Source: Veillonella parvula (GTDB lineage: Bacteria > Bacillota > Negativicutes > Veillonellales > Veillonellaceae). From it: a stretch of 64,000 nucleotides of DNA. Both the position numbers and the translations under genes were made by a program. Positions 1 to 8,316 of the stretch are shown here, piece by piece. Numbering within the stretch: the first letter of the stretch is position 1; the number at the start of each line of letters is the position of its first letter. The notes beneath the pieces are model-generated. The model saw only the letters and a list, made by a program, of their open reading frames with translations. It was not told where the DNA came from and did no database searches. Location of the stretch: NCBI RefSeq assembly GCF_036456085.1, contig NZ_CP138632.1, positions 372,001-436,000 of the forward strand. The letters are read 5' to 3'.

Positions 1-2
1 GT

Positions 3-551
3 TTCCAAATGGATGCTTGTCGCCGGGAATATCCACGACACAATTATCATATGTTTATGGTGGCTGTAGATCGGCATTCACTAGAGCTTTTGAAGCAAGG
101 TATACGAGATACTTATGCACCTGTTGATGTTATTGATTTTTGGCCTATTCCTATTTGTTATTGCTTGATGCGGCGCAGCGGTACTGTAACAGGTGTTGTG
201 GAAGAAGGCGCCATGCATTTATGGCTTTGGTGGAATGATATATGTATTCAAGAGTGTATTGTACCTATTACTAGTAGCGATGTAGCTGAAGCTATGGATA
301 AGTTAGGAGTGAGATTACAAGACTTTGGTATAGATGAGATACAGGGAATTCGGATGTATGGGTTAGAATCTATAACAAATGAAGAACGGACAGATATGGA
401 AGGTATAATTTCCATGTATGGAGAAACTGAATATATTCCATTATTATTCTTAGGTCGTGGCCGTAATCGTTGCAAGCAAGGGCAATTAGATTGGGACATG
501 GCTATTGGTATGGCGGCAAGGGGGCTTAAATGGATTGGATTGGGCTGGTAA
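3..551 (+). CDS. PilM-like pilus assembly protein, 3' part (5' end outside window)
   Basis: The reading frame is open to the window edge, with two more sense codons before the first ATG at 9, so this is probably the C-terminal part of a longer protein. About 180 residues are visible. The pattern of a beta-strand ending in VAV, an amphipathic helix, then VIDFWPIP resembles the part of PilM/actin-like ATPases where the second half of the fold begins, but similarity is weak. The identification rests mainly on context: the next two genes each have one N-terminal membrane helix followed by a coiled or beta-rich domain, the usual PilN and PilO layout. PilM would be the cytoplasmic partner that binds the PilN N-terminus in a type IV pilus or type II secretion-like machine. 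No promoter is visible. It could instead be an unrelated protein of a competence-type operon. Confidence 0.5.
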   Translation, partial: FQMDACRREYPRHNYHMFMVAVDRHSLELLKQGIRDTYAPVDVIDFWPIPICYCLMRRSGTVTGVVEEGAMHLWLWWNDICIQECIVPITSSDVAEAMDKLGVRLQDFGIDEIQGIRMYGLESITNEERTDMEGIISMYGETEYIPLLFLGRGRNRCKQGQLDWDMAIGMAARGLKWIGLGW

Positions 552-570
552 GGACAGATGTATTAATTTA

Positions 571-1131
571 ATGCCTCGCTCGTTACGATGGCATAGTTTA
601 TGGCATACCTATCGATACCTTCTTTATGGGATAAGTCTTATATACATTATAGTAGGGCTTGTTACTATATATAGTTGTTGGTCAAGCTATCGTAGCTATG
701 AAAATCGAAAGATAGACTTTGTGCGATTGCAAGCAAATGCTCAGTATCAAGAAATACATCAACAATATGGTGAATTAATGGAAATAAGAAATAAAATAAT
801 AAAGAATAAAATCCTTAAGAATCAAACAGATATATTACCCAATACAATGGTCGTATATATTCTTGATGCCGCTATGTCAGAACATATTAGTCTACAGCAT
901 CTTAGCATTAAGGATGGGCGTATCAGTATAGATGGTATAGGTACGAGTGACGAAATGTGTCGTAAATTTATTGCTATTCTCCAACAAAAATTACTAGGGA
1001 TGGAGTGTCATGGAACAGTTAAAGCAGATAAAGGTGTTTATACATTCCATATGGACGGATCTAAAAGAGAGCACAACGTATCAGGTCGAGAGAATATTAA
1101 CGGGCCTAGTGTTGTGGGGGATGCTCATTAG
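571..1131 (+). CDS. PilN-like membrane protein
   Basis: Predicted 186-residue bitopic protein. Start taken at ATG 571 (MPRSLRW), 19 bases after the upstream stop; an in-frame ATG at 505 would overlap the previous gene by 47 bases and has no advantage. One hydrophobic helix lies at about residues 17-38, followed by a charged, coiled-coil-like stretch (about 40-75) and a small alpha/beta domain. This is the PilN/GspL layout: a short cytoplasmic N-terminus, one inner-membrane helix and a periplasmic ferredoxin-like domain. In the family PilN links cytoplasmic PilM to periplasmic PilO. Its 3' end overlaps the next gene by 122 bases, which is unusually long. Sequence similarity to known PilN is low, so the call relies on topology and gene order. 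Confidence 0.5.
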   Translation: MPRSLRWHSLWHTYRYLLYGISLIYIIVGLVTIYSCWSSYRSYENRKIDFVRLQANAQYQEIHQQYGELMEIRNKIIKNKILKNQTDILPNTMVVYILDAAMSEHISLQHLSIKDGRISIDGIGTSDEMCRKFIAILQQKLLGMECHGTVKADKGVYTFHMDGSKREHNVSGRENINGPSVVGDAH

Positions 1132-1528
1132 CCTTTCTATGTATGGGCTTATCTATTTTGAAGACAAAAATAATAGCTTAAAAAATCAACAAGAAAATTA
1201 TAATATACAAATGAATGCTGAGTCAGATTATATAGTGTCTAATGAAGCAAAACTATTAGAATCTTTTACACGGAACAAGACATCTAATACGAGTTCTAAT
1301 ACAAATATTTTTGATTCCTTGCAAGGAGAACCATTAATGATTGTCAGTACTGATGAGCATGAAGGTATACTAGAATTAACAGTATTAGGTAGTACAGAGC
1401 GTATGATTAACTGGATAAATACTGTTGAAGAAAAGGATCCTTCACGCCGTATAGAAATAGAAGATATAGAACGTAAAGGTAATGTAGTTTATGTGCATTG
1501 TGCAATTAAATCGATTATAAAACCTTAA
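1010..1528 (+). CDS. PilO-like membrane protein
   Basis: 172 residues. ATG 1010 is preceded by a clear ribosome binding site (AGGGATGGAG at about 996-1005), which supports this start despite the 122-base overlap with the upstream gene in another frame. One membrane helix lies at about residues 29-50, then a polar, Asn/Ser/Thr-rich linker (about 55-100), then a C-terminal alpha/beta domain. This matches the PilO/GspM layout of an inner-membrane protein with a periplasmic ferredoxin-like domain that pairs with PilN. It is the last gene of the pilus-type operon: a strong terminator follows within 25 bases. No pilin, ATPase or secretin gene is in view, so whether the machine is complete cannot be judged here. 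Confidence 0.45.
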   Translation: MEQLKQIKVFIHSIWTDLKESTTYQVERILTGLVLWGMLISLSMYGLIYFEDKNNSLKNQQENYNIQMNAESDYIVSNEAKLLESFTRNKTSNTSSNTNIFDSLQGEPLMIVSTDEHEGILELTVLGSTERMINWINTVEEKDPSRRIEIEDIERKGNVVYVHCAIKSIIKP

Positions 1529-1551
1529 TGAAAATCGGGTGTACTGTATAG

Positions 1552-1594
1552 AGACAGATTATAGATTTTATGTCTATAGTCTGTCTTTGTTTTT
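1552..1594 (+). terminator. Rho-independent terminator after pilus-type operon
   Basis: Fourteen-pair stem (AGACAGA-T-TATAGA with its complement, one T-G wobble) around a 7-base loop, followed by TTGTTTTT. It lies 24 bases after the PilO-like stop and separates this operon from the shikimate kinase gene. Confidence 0.85.
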
Positions 1595-1614
1595 GGACCA
1601 TTTTATAGTACAAT
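1587..1614 (+). promoter_or_regulatory. Possible sigma-70 promoter for aroK-pfkA
   Basis: TTGTTT (1587-1592), 16-base spacer, TACAAT (1609-1614), 33 bases before the start codon. The -35 element coincides with the T-tract of the preceding terminator. It is the best candidate in a short gap, but weak. Confidence 0.35.
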
Positions 1615-1647
1615 GAAGGATATGTAATGATAAGGGGCACATAATAG

Positions 1648-2490
1648 ATGATAATAAAACGGAATATTATGCTCATCGGTTCTATGGGAAGTGGCAAAAG
1701 TCACTTTGGACGGAACCTTGCAGAACGCAAGGGTTGGCAATTTGTAGATACCGATCGCGTATTAGAAAGTCGTTTTGGGTTGCCCATTGCTGAGATTTTT
1801 AAAAAGATAGGAGAAAAAGCATTCCGCCGCGCCGAAATGGATGTACTAAAAAAGGTTTGCTTATACCATGAAGCAGTGATTTCTGTGGGGGGGAATTTTC
1901 CTATTGAACATCGCACCTTAAAGGTATTAAAAAAATATTCCTATATTATTGGTATCCGAGCTGCACAATTCCGTATTGTCAGTCGCGTGAATCGCCGTGT
2001 TGGGAAACGGCCTACCATGGACTATAGTAATGTGAATGCCTTTGTACATGCTATGATACAATCGTGGAAGCCCGTGTATAAGCAGTGCGATTTTGTACTA
2101 GATACAACAAATGGCCGGACCTATGATTTTATACAGCGTATTGAGGATGAATTAGATGCCTCAGATGTGCAATTTAAAGCAAGACGTCAACCCAATGATA
2201 CAAACGATGTAGATGCTAAAGAAGCATCTGAAGATATACAATTTAATAATCACCAAAGTAGGAAAAAAGAGATTTCTGAAGCAGTATCAAAAAGAGCAAT
2301 GTCTAATAAAATTCGTTATGATAAAAGGTATAAACAAAAGACTTCTAATCAAACGAATAAAAAAGGTAAGGCACATAGTATATCCAAACAACGTACACCA
2401 CAAGGGGGTAATGGATATGAGAAGAATCGCAATACTAACAAGCGGCGGAGACGCACCTGGAATGAACGCCGCCATAAGAGCGCTAACTAG
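1648..2490 (+). CDS. aroK: Shikimate kinase with long basic C-terminal tail
   Basis: ATP-dependent phosphorylation of shikimate to shikimate 3-phosphate in aromatic amino acid synthesis, cytoplasmic. Visible kinase features: P-loop GSMGSGKS (residues 11-18), DTD (34-36) for Mg/shikimate, FRRAE (59-63), a glycine turn VGGN (80-83), and lid/RP motif GKRP (119-122). The usual third glycine of the GGG shikimate-binding turn is Asn here. Usual family length is 165-180 residues; this frame gives 280. Residues from about 175 on are a low-complexity tail rich in Lys, Arg, Asn and Gln, ending in a cluster of arginines. The tail's last 74 bases run over the start of pfkA in another frame. The tail may be an appended RNA- or DNA-binding segment or a drifted 3' extension. 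Kinase identity is secure; the role of the tail is unknown. Confidence 0.85.
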   Translation: MIIKRNIMLIGSMGSGKSHFGRNLAERKGWQFVDTDRVLESRFGLPIAEIFKKIGEKAFRRAEMDVLKKVCLYHEAVISVGGNFPIEHRTLKVLKKYSYIIGIRAAQFRIVSRVNRRVGKRPTMDYSNVNAFVHAMIQSWKPVYKQCDFVLDTTNGRTYDFIQRIEDELDASDVQFKARRQPNDTNDVDAKEASEDIQFNNHQSRKKEISEAVSKRAMSNKIRYDKRYKQKTSNQTNKKGKAHSISKQRTPQGGNGYEKNRNTNKRRRRTWNERRHKSAN

Positions 2491-3376
2491 AAAAGCTATA
2501 CATGAAGGTTTTGAAGTATTTGGCATTGAACGTGGCTATTTAGGTATTATTGAGGAAAAGATATTTCCCTTATCGAATCGAGACGTTGGTGGCATCATAA
2601 CACAAGGTGGTACGATGCTGAAAACAGCACGTTTTCCAGAATTTCAAAATGAAGAAATTCAACGCAAAGCTTATAATATTTTGAAAGCTTATGACATTGA
2701 CCATCTAGTCGTTATCGGTGGTGATGGCTCCATGCGTGGTGCTACAAGTTTATCTAAACTTGGTATGTCTACTATGACCATTCCATGTACGATTGATAAT
2801 GACATGGGTGGCACACAATATACGATAGGCTATGATACGGCTCTCAATACGGTAGTTGATGCGGTTGGGCGTATTCGTGATACATCAAACTCCCATGAAC
2901 GTGTAGCTATTGTGGAGGTTATGGGGCGCAAAGCTGGACATATTGCATTAAAGGCAGGCCTAGCTTGTGGGGCAGAAATAGTTTTGGTTCCTGAAAATCC
3001 CATGCCTTTACATGCGGTTTGTCGTCATTTAAAGGAAACACAAATTCGGGGTAAAGAATATAGTGTTATCCTTGTTGCAGAAGGTGCCTATAACAGCGGT
3101 GAGGTGAAAGCTTTTATCAAGGAGCATACAGAATTTGATCCTAGCCTAACTGTGTTAGGCTACTTACAACGTGGCGGTGGTCCATCGGCATTTGATGCTA
3201 TTTTAGCGGCTCGCATGAGTGAAGTCTGTATTAATCTATTGATGAGTGGTGTCGCTAACCGATTAGTGGGCTATATAGATGGTCATATCCGTGCGCTATC
3301 TTATGAAGAGGCAGAACGTCTTGAATTTCCAATCGATGAGAAGGATTATAGATTATTGTCAATATTGAGTAGTTAA
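2417..3376 (+). CDS. pfkA: ATP-dependent 6-phosphofructokinase
   Basis: Converts fructose 6-phosphate and ATP to fructose 1,6-bisphosphate; cytoplasmic glycolytic enzyme. ATG 2417 (MRRIAIL) is chosen because AGGGGGT ends 8 bases upstream and the N-terminus then aligns with bacterial PfkA. It gives 319 residues, the normal length of about 320. Motifs: GGDAPGMNA near the N-terminus (ATP site), GGDGS near residue 101 with Gly rather than Asp, which marks the ATP-using rather than pyrophosphate-using type, the catalytic TIDND segment near 126-130, and MGRKAGH. Two positions differ from the usual consensus: PGTIDND reads PCTIDND, and the GTD that follows reads GTQ. The gene overlaps the end of aroK by 74 bases, so the two are probably co-transcribed. 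A terminator follows directly. Confidence 0.95.
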   Translation: MRRIAILTSGGDAPGMNAAIRALTRKAIHEGFEVFGIERGYLGIIEEKIFPLSNRDVGGIITQGGTMLKTARFPEFQNEEIQRKAYNILKAYDIDHLVVIGGDGSMRGATSLSKLGMSTMTIPCTIDNDMGGTQYTIGYDTALNTVVDAVGRIRDTSNSHERVAIVEVMGRKAGHIALKAGLACGAEIVLVPENPMPLHAVCRHLKETQIRGKEYSVILVAEGAYNSGEVKAFIKEHTEFDPSLTVLGYLQRGGGPSAFDAILAARMSEVCINLLMSGVANRLVGYIDGHIRALSYEEAERLEFPIDEKDYRLLSILSS

Positions 3377-3398
3377 TGGCCCGTAAGGGCCATTTTTT
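3377..3398 (+). terminator. Terminator after pfkA
   Basis: TGGCCC-GTAA-GGGCCA hairpin followed by six T, starting at the base after the pfkA stop codon. Confidence 0.9.
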
Positions 3399-3431
3399 AT
3401 ATATCATAATTTATTCATTAATGAAATTATA

Positions 3432-3460
3432 TTGCGTAAAAGCAATTGGTGCTGTATAAT
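3432..3460 (+). promoter_or_regulatory. Sigma-70 promoter for macAB-like operon
   Basis: TTGCGT (3432-3437), 17-base spacer, perfect TATAAT (3455-3460). It lies 75 bases before the adaptor gene, leaving a leader of about 70 bases with no clear hairpin. Confidence 0.7.
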
Positions 3461-3535
3461 TTAAAAATACTATATGTGTTGATATAGAATAAATGTCTTT
3501 TTAATATATCTTCATCTTAAAAAAAGGAGATCATA

Positions 3536-4618
3536 ATGAAAGAGTTCTTACAAAAGCATCGTAAACGCATAGTGACTGGTGCTGTTGTTCTTTGTGTTCT
3601 TGGTGGCGGCACATATTACTACATGGATAGTCTAAATGCAAATCAAGCACAAACGTTATACACTACTGGCAAGGTTGAAAAGGGTGATGTAAAAACTAGT
3701 ATCAGTGCCACAGGTACTATTAACCCTGTAAATTATGTAGATGTTTCTACAAATGTTGCTGGTAAACTTGAAAAAGTTTTAGTTAAAGAGAATGATCAAG
3801 TTACGGCCGGTCAAGTTATCGCTTATATTGATACACGTCAATTACAAGCATCTGTTGATGATGCTCGTGCGGCGTTAGCCAAAGCAGAACTTGATATGAA
3901 TCGTTATAAATCTTTGGCGGCTCAAGATGCTATTGCACAACAAACATATGATGATTCTGTAACATCTTATGAACGTGCTAAATCTACTTATGAACGTGCG
4001 GCTGCAGATTTAAGTGATGCTACTATTACAGCTCCAATGTCTGGTACTGTTGTTGGTACACCGCTAAAAGCCGGTCAAACTATTAGTACTGGAATTTCCA
4101 CACAAATGATCATTGCTACCATTGCAGATTTAAAAAATTTAGAGATTTATCTTACTGTAGACGAAACCGATATTGGCAATATTAAACAAGGTGCTAAGGT
4201 AGAGTTTACTGTAGATTCTAAGCCAGGTGAAACTTTCACAGGTTACGTTTCTGAAATTGCAAAAGGTACAAAGGGTAATATGGGCACTACAAGTAGTAGT
4301 GTTGTGTACTATACTGTTAAGGTTCAAATTCCTGAAAATATTGCAGGTAATTTCTTACCAACTATGACGGCTCGTGCCACAATCTTTGGTGAAGATATTA
4401 AAAATACATTGGTAGTTCCTCTTACTGCTGTACGTACGGACAAACAAGGTGAGTATGTATATGTTATAAAAGATGGTCAACCAGTACGAACCGCTGTCTC
4501 TACAGGTGTAACTGGGGATACTAATGTTCAAATCTTAAAAGGTTTATCTGAAGGTGATGAAATTATCGTAAGTGGTGATGTGAATGCACCAAAAAATAAT
4601 GTAGCTGGACCATTCTAA
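3536..4618 (+). CDS. MacA-like periplasmic adaptor subunit of an export pump
   Basis: Membrane-fusion (HlyD/RND adaptor) protein that would bridge the inner-membrane transporter encoded next to it and an outer-membrane channel. 360 residues; AAGGAG lies 8 bases before the ATG. One N-terminal membrane helix (about residues 10-30) anchors it. Next come a beta-barrel/lipoyl half-motif, a helical hairpin rich in Ala, Asp, Glu and Tyr (about 100-150), the second lipoyl half (DATITAPMSGTVV near 160), then barrel and membrane-proximal domains. The order adaptor, ATPase, permease is that of macA-macB loci split into separate subunits, as is common in Firmicutes. The exported substrate (macrolide, peptide or siderophore) cannot be told from sequence. 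No TolC-like gene is in the window. Confidence 0.85.
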   Translation: MKEFLQKHRKRIVTGAVVLCVLGGGTYYYMDSLNANQAQTLYTTGKVEKGDVKTSISATGTINPVNYVDVSTNVAGKLEKVLVKENDQVTAGQVIAYIDTRQLQASVDDARAALAKAELDMNRYKSLAAQDAIAQQTYDDSVTSYERAKSTYERAAADLSDATITAPMSGTVVGTPLKAGQTISTGISTQMIIATIADLKNLEIYLTVDETDIGNIKQGAKVEFTVDSKPGETFTGYVSEIAKGTKGNMGTTSSSVVYYTVKVQIPENIAGNFLPTMTARATIFGEDIKNTLVVPLTAVRTDKQGEYVYVIKDGQPVRTAVSTGVTGDTNVQILKGLSEGDEIIVSGDVNAPKNNVAGPF

Positions 4619-4630
4619 GGGTAGGTGCTT

Positions 4631-5353
4631 ATGAACCAAACAGTAATTGACATACAAGGAATTACAAAAACCTATGTGAATGGCAAATTATCAGTACCTG
4701 TTCTACATGGCATTGATTTAGTTGTCAATAAGGGTGAATTTGTATCCATTATGGGGCCATCTGGATCTGGTAAATCAACCTTTATGAATATTCTCGGATG
4801 TTTGGACCGACCTACAACTGGTTCTTATCGACTCAATGGAGACGAGGTTGCTACCTTATCTGATGATGAACTCGCGTATGTACGTAACAAACAGATAGGT
4901 TTTGTATTTCAAAGCTTTAATTTGTTGACAAAATTGACAGCCCTAGAAAATGTAGCGCTTCCTATGATTTATGCCGGTGTAAATAAAAAGATGCGTATTG
5001 AACGGGCCACTCAATTATTACAGTCTGTCGGCTTGGGCGAGCGTATGGACCATTTGCCATCCGAGTTGTCTGGTGGGCAACGTCAACGTGTGGCGATTGC
5101 TCGTGCATTGGCAAATAATCCTGCTATTATCATGGCTGATGAACCGACAGGGAATCTTGACTCCAAGTCAACCATTGACGTTATGAACATCTTTCGAGGC
5201 CTTCATGATGAAGGCCGTACGATTCTTCTAGTTACACATGAACCGGATATTGCTACATACGCGAGTCGTAATGTAGTCTTGAAAGATGGGATAATCGTAG
5301 AGGATTCGATCAATTCTAATATGACTCCTATAAAGGAGGTGCCTAATGTATAA
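4631..5353 (+). CDS. MacB-type ABC transporter ATP-binding protein
   Basis: ATPase subunit of the pump. ATG 4631 is preferred over GTG 4625 because the GGTAGG ribosome binding site ends 5 bases before 4631. 240 residues, normal for LolD/MacB-type ATPases. Walker A GPSGSGKS (42-49), Q-loop VFQSFNLL, signature LSGGQRQR, Walker B IIMADEPTGNLD and the switch histidine in LLVTHEP are all intact, so it should hydrolyse ATP. It powers the FtsX-like permease encoded immediately downstream, whose start codon overlaps this gene's end by 8 bases. The TGNLD variant after Walker B is typical of the MacB/LolD/FtsE branch, which couples to mechanotransmitting permeases rather than classical importers. Confidence 0.92.
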   Translation: MNQTVIDIQGITKTYVNGKLSVPVLHGIDLVVNKGEFVSIMGPSGSGKSTFMNILGCLDRPTTGSYRLNGDEVATLSDDELAYVRNKQIGFVFQSFNLLTKLTALENVALPMIYAGVNKKMRIERATQLLQSVGLGERMDHLPSELSGGQRQRVAIARALANNPAIIMADEPTGNLDSKSTIDVMNIFRGLHDEGRTILLVTHEPDIATYASRNVVLKDGIIVEDSINSNMTPIKEVPNV

Positions 5354-6557
5354 AGAAAGTTTTCTAATGGCATGGGCTTCCTTGATTGCTAATAAATTGC
5401 GCTCCCTTTTGACCATGTTAGGTATCATTATCGGTGTAGCAGCTGTTATTGCCTTGGTATCTATCGGTAATGGGGTGAAGCAAGATATTGAGGATTCTAT
5501 TTCTAGCTTAGGCTCTAACTTGTTGGTAGTTCTGCCAGGGGCGCCGCGGACGCCAGGTGCTAGACCTTCGCAGGGGTCCATGAAATCGTTGAAAATATCT
5601 GACTATGAAGCTATTGCTAAGTTAGAAGGTGTAAAAGCCGCCAGTCCTATGACAAATGGCTCTTATGTGGTGATTTATCAAAATAAAAACTGGACTACAT
5701 CTGTTGCGGGGGTTAATTCTAACTTTCAGGACGTAAATAATTGGACTATGACATCTGGTCGATTTTTCTCCGATAAAAATGTTCAGAACCGAGAACGTGT
5801 AGCGGTTGTGGGACAAACGGTAGTAAAAAATTTGTTTGCTGATGAAGATCCTGTAGGCAAGGAAATCCGTGTTAAAAATATTCCATTCCGTGTCATTGGT
5901 GTTCTCAAAAGTAAAGGGAACGGAACCATGGGTAATGACCAAGACGATACGGTGTTAATTCCATATACAACATCGATGGAGCGCGTAGAGGGCATTGACT
6001 ATCTTCGCAGGGTGTATGTTGTGGCTAAGGATGATGAGAGTATCGATCGTTTGCAGGCAGATATAGAGAACTTGTTGCGTGTTCGTCATAATATTAAAGA
6101 TACAAATTTGGATGATTTCAATATTCAAAATATGAAATCTATTATGGAAACAGTGGCTCAGACGACGGGAACATTTACGTTATTCCTGGGGGCTGTTGCT
6201 GCGATTTCTCTAGTTGTAGGTGGCATTGGTATTATGAACATCATGCTTGTATCTGTAACGGAACGGACTCGAGAAATTGGTGTGCGTAAAGCTTTGGGGG
6301 CTACGTATAGCGTAATTGTTACGCAATTCTTAATAGAAGCTGTTGTAATCAGTTTGATGGGGGGCTTTATTGGTATTGCTTTCGGTATAGGAGCCTCAAA
6401 AGTAATCGGAATGGTATCTGGAATGAGTACAATTGTATCTGTTCCAACAATCATAATGTCCTTTGCCTTTTCCATGGCTATTGGTTTGATTTTTGGTATA
6501 TACCCAGCCCGTAAAGCGGCTAAGCTCAATCCAATCGATGCATTGCATTATGAATAG
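5346..6557 (+). CDS. MacB/FtsX-family ABC transporter permease
   Basis: Membrane subunit of the pump, 403 residues. Ribosome binding site AAAGGAGG lies 5 bases upstream of the ATG. An N-terminal membrane helix (about residues 17-42) is followed by a large extracytoplasmic MacB_PCD-type domain (about 45-270). The C-terminal FtsX domain has three helices (about 277-305, 325-352, 362-390) and ends in the typical ARKAAKLNPIDALHYE segment. In the family, ATP binding closes the dimer and drives substrate from the periplasm through the adaptor and outer-membrane channel. It is the last gene of the operon; a strong hairpin lies 63 bases downstream. Specific substrate unknown. Confidence 0.92.
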   Translation: MYKESFLMAWASLIANKLRSLLTMLGIIIGVAAVIALVSIGNGVKQDIEDSISSLGSNLLVVLPGAPRTPGARPSQGSMKSLKISDYEAIAKLEGVKAASPMTNGSYVVIYQNKNWTTSVAGVNSNFQDVNNWTMTSGRFFSDKNVQNRERVAVVGQTVVKNLFADEDPVGKEIRVKNIPFRVIGVLKSKGNGTMGNDQDDTVLIPYTTSMERVEGIDYLRRVYVVAKDDESIDRLQADIENLLRVRHNIKDTNLDDFNIQNMKSIMETVAQTTGTFTLFLGAVAAISLVVGGIGIMNIMLVSVTERTREIGVRKALGATYSVIVTQFLIEAVVISLMGGFIGIAFGIGASKVIGMVSGMSTIVSVPTIIMSFAFSMAIGLIFGIYPARKAAKLNPIDALHYE

Positions 6558-6620
6558 TTTTGAATTTATAAATGTGTTTTCTTAAGAACATACCATATAA
6601 TTAGATAGAGTTATTCGCAT

Positions 6621-6668
6621 ATGGTGCGTTGCATGATACAATATGTATGATGTAACGCACCATTTTTA
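6621..6668 (+). terminator. Terminator after the pump operon
   Basis: Fourteen-pair stem starting ATGGTGCGTT, one wobble pair, about 15-base loop, followed by TTTTTAT. Confidence 0.8.
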
Positions 6669-6783
6669 TATGTTTGTATTGAATTTTGACATATAACTAT
6701 AAAGATTTTCATACAGGTAATGTAATAGATTTAGTATTTAGATTAGTTAATCTATGGGGTATGTATATAGAATGGAGAACCTT

Positions 6784-7248
6784 ATGGCTACAACATTGTT
6801 AGAATATTTCAACGAATTACGAGATCAGAATCCATTTTCTTGGGTAAAAGATTCTGAGATTACAGCTGTTGAATCAGGTCATGCGGAAATGACATTGCAA
6901 ACTAATGAAACAGATTACTGTAATTTTAGAGGAGATTTGCATGGTGCTGTATGTATTGGCTTAGCAGATAGTGTGATGGGGACTGCTTGTTTTACATTGG
7001 GAAAATCTGTTAGCACCATTGATCTTAATGGTAACTATGTGAAAGCTGTTAAGGGCGGTGCTGTATTGCGTGGGGTAGCTAATGTAGAGCATAATGGTAA
7101 AACTACCATGGTTGCGACAGCTCGTATTTATAATGAATTAGGTGAACTTGTTCATTTAGCACGGGGTACATTTTTTGTACTAGAAGAGAAGCCATTACCT
7201 GATTTACCATGGCGTTTTATTGAAGAAGATAACCCTGATTTGGTATAA
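6784..7248 (+). CDS. PaaI-family hotdog-fold thioesterase
   Basis: Probably hydrolyses acyl-CoA or aryl-CoA thioesters; cytoplasmic. ATG 6784 (MATTLLEYF) has GGAG 6 bases upstream; the earlier in-frame ATGs at 6754 and 6772 have no ribosome binding site. 154 residues, typical for PaaI/YbgC-size hotdog proteins. The 'NFRGDLHGAVCIGLADSVMG' segment (about residues 47-66) is the family's catalytic turn: in place of the usual H-G-G it has LHGAV, followed by a central helix with Asp. The C-terminal strands are alternately hydrophobic, as expected. It stands alone after the pump terminator. A promoter for pheST is embedded in its 3' end. Substrate not predictable. Confidence 0.75.
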   Translation: MATTLLEYFNELRDQNPFSWVKDSEITAVESGHAEMTLQTNETDYCNFRGDLHGAVCIGLADSVMGTACFTLGKSVSTIDLNGNYVKAVKGGAVLRGVANVEHNGKTTMVATARIYNELGELVHLARGTFFVLEEKPLPDLPWRFIEEDNPDLV

Positions 7249-7249
7249 T
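7220..7249 (+). promoter_or_regulatory. Extended -10 promoter for pheST
   Basis: TTGAAG (7220-7225), 18-base spacer, TATAAT (7244-7249) preceded by TGG, which makes an extended -10. It overlaps the last codons of the thioesterase gene. The leader to pheS is about 30 bases, so there is no room for a T-box. Confidence 0.6.
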
Positions 7250-7284
7250 ATAAGTTAGACTTTTACAAATAGGAGGATGCTTGA

Positions 7285-8307
<1,023 letters not shown>

Positions 8308-8316
8308 GAGGAACTC

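Noticed and set aside
2213-2416. Longer N-terminus for PfkA
   Set aside because: It would add about 68 residues unlike any PfkA; the ribosome binding site and alignment support ATG 2417.
7249-7284. T-box leader before pheS (and before tyrS)
   Set aside because: The leaders are about 30 bases; a T-box needs 200 or more bases with a specifier loop and antiterminator.
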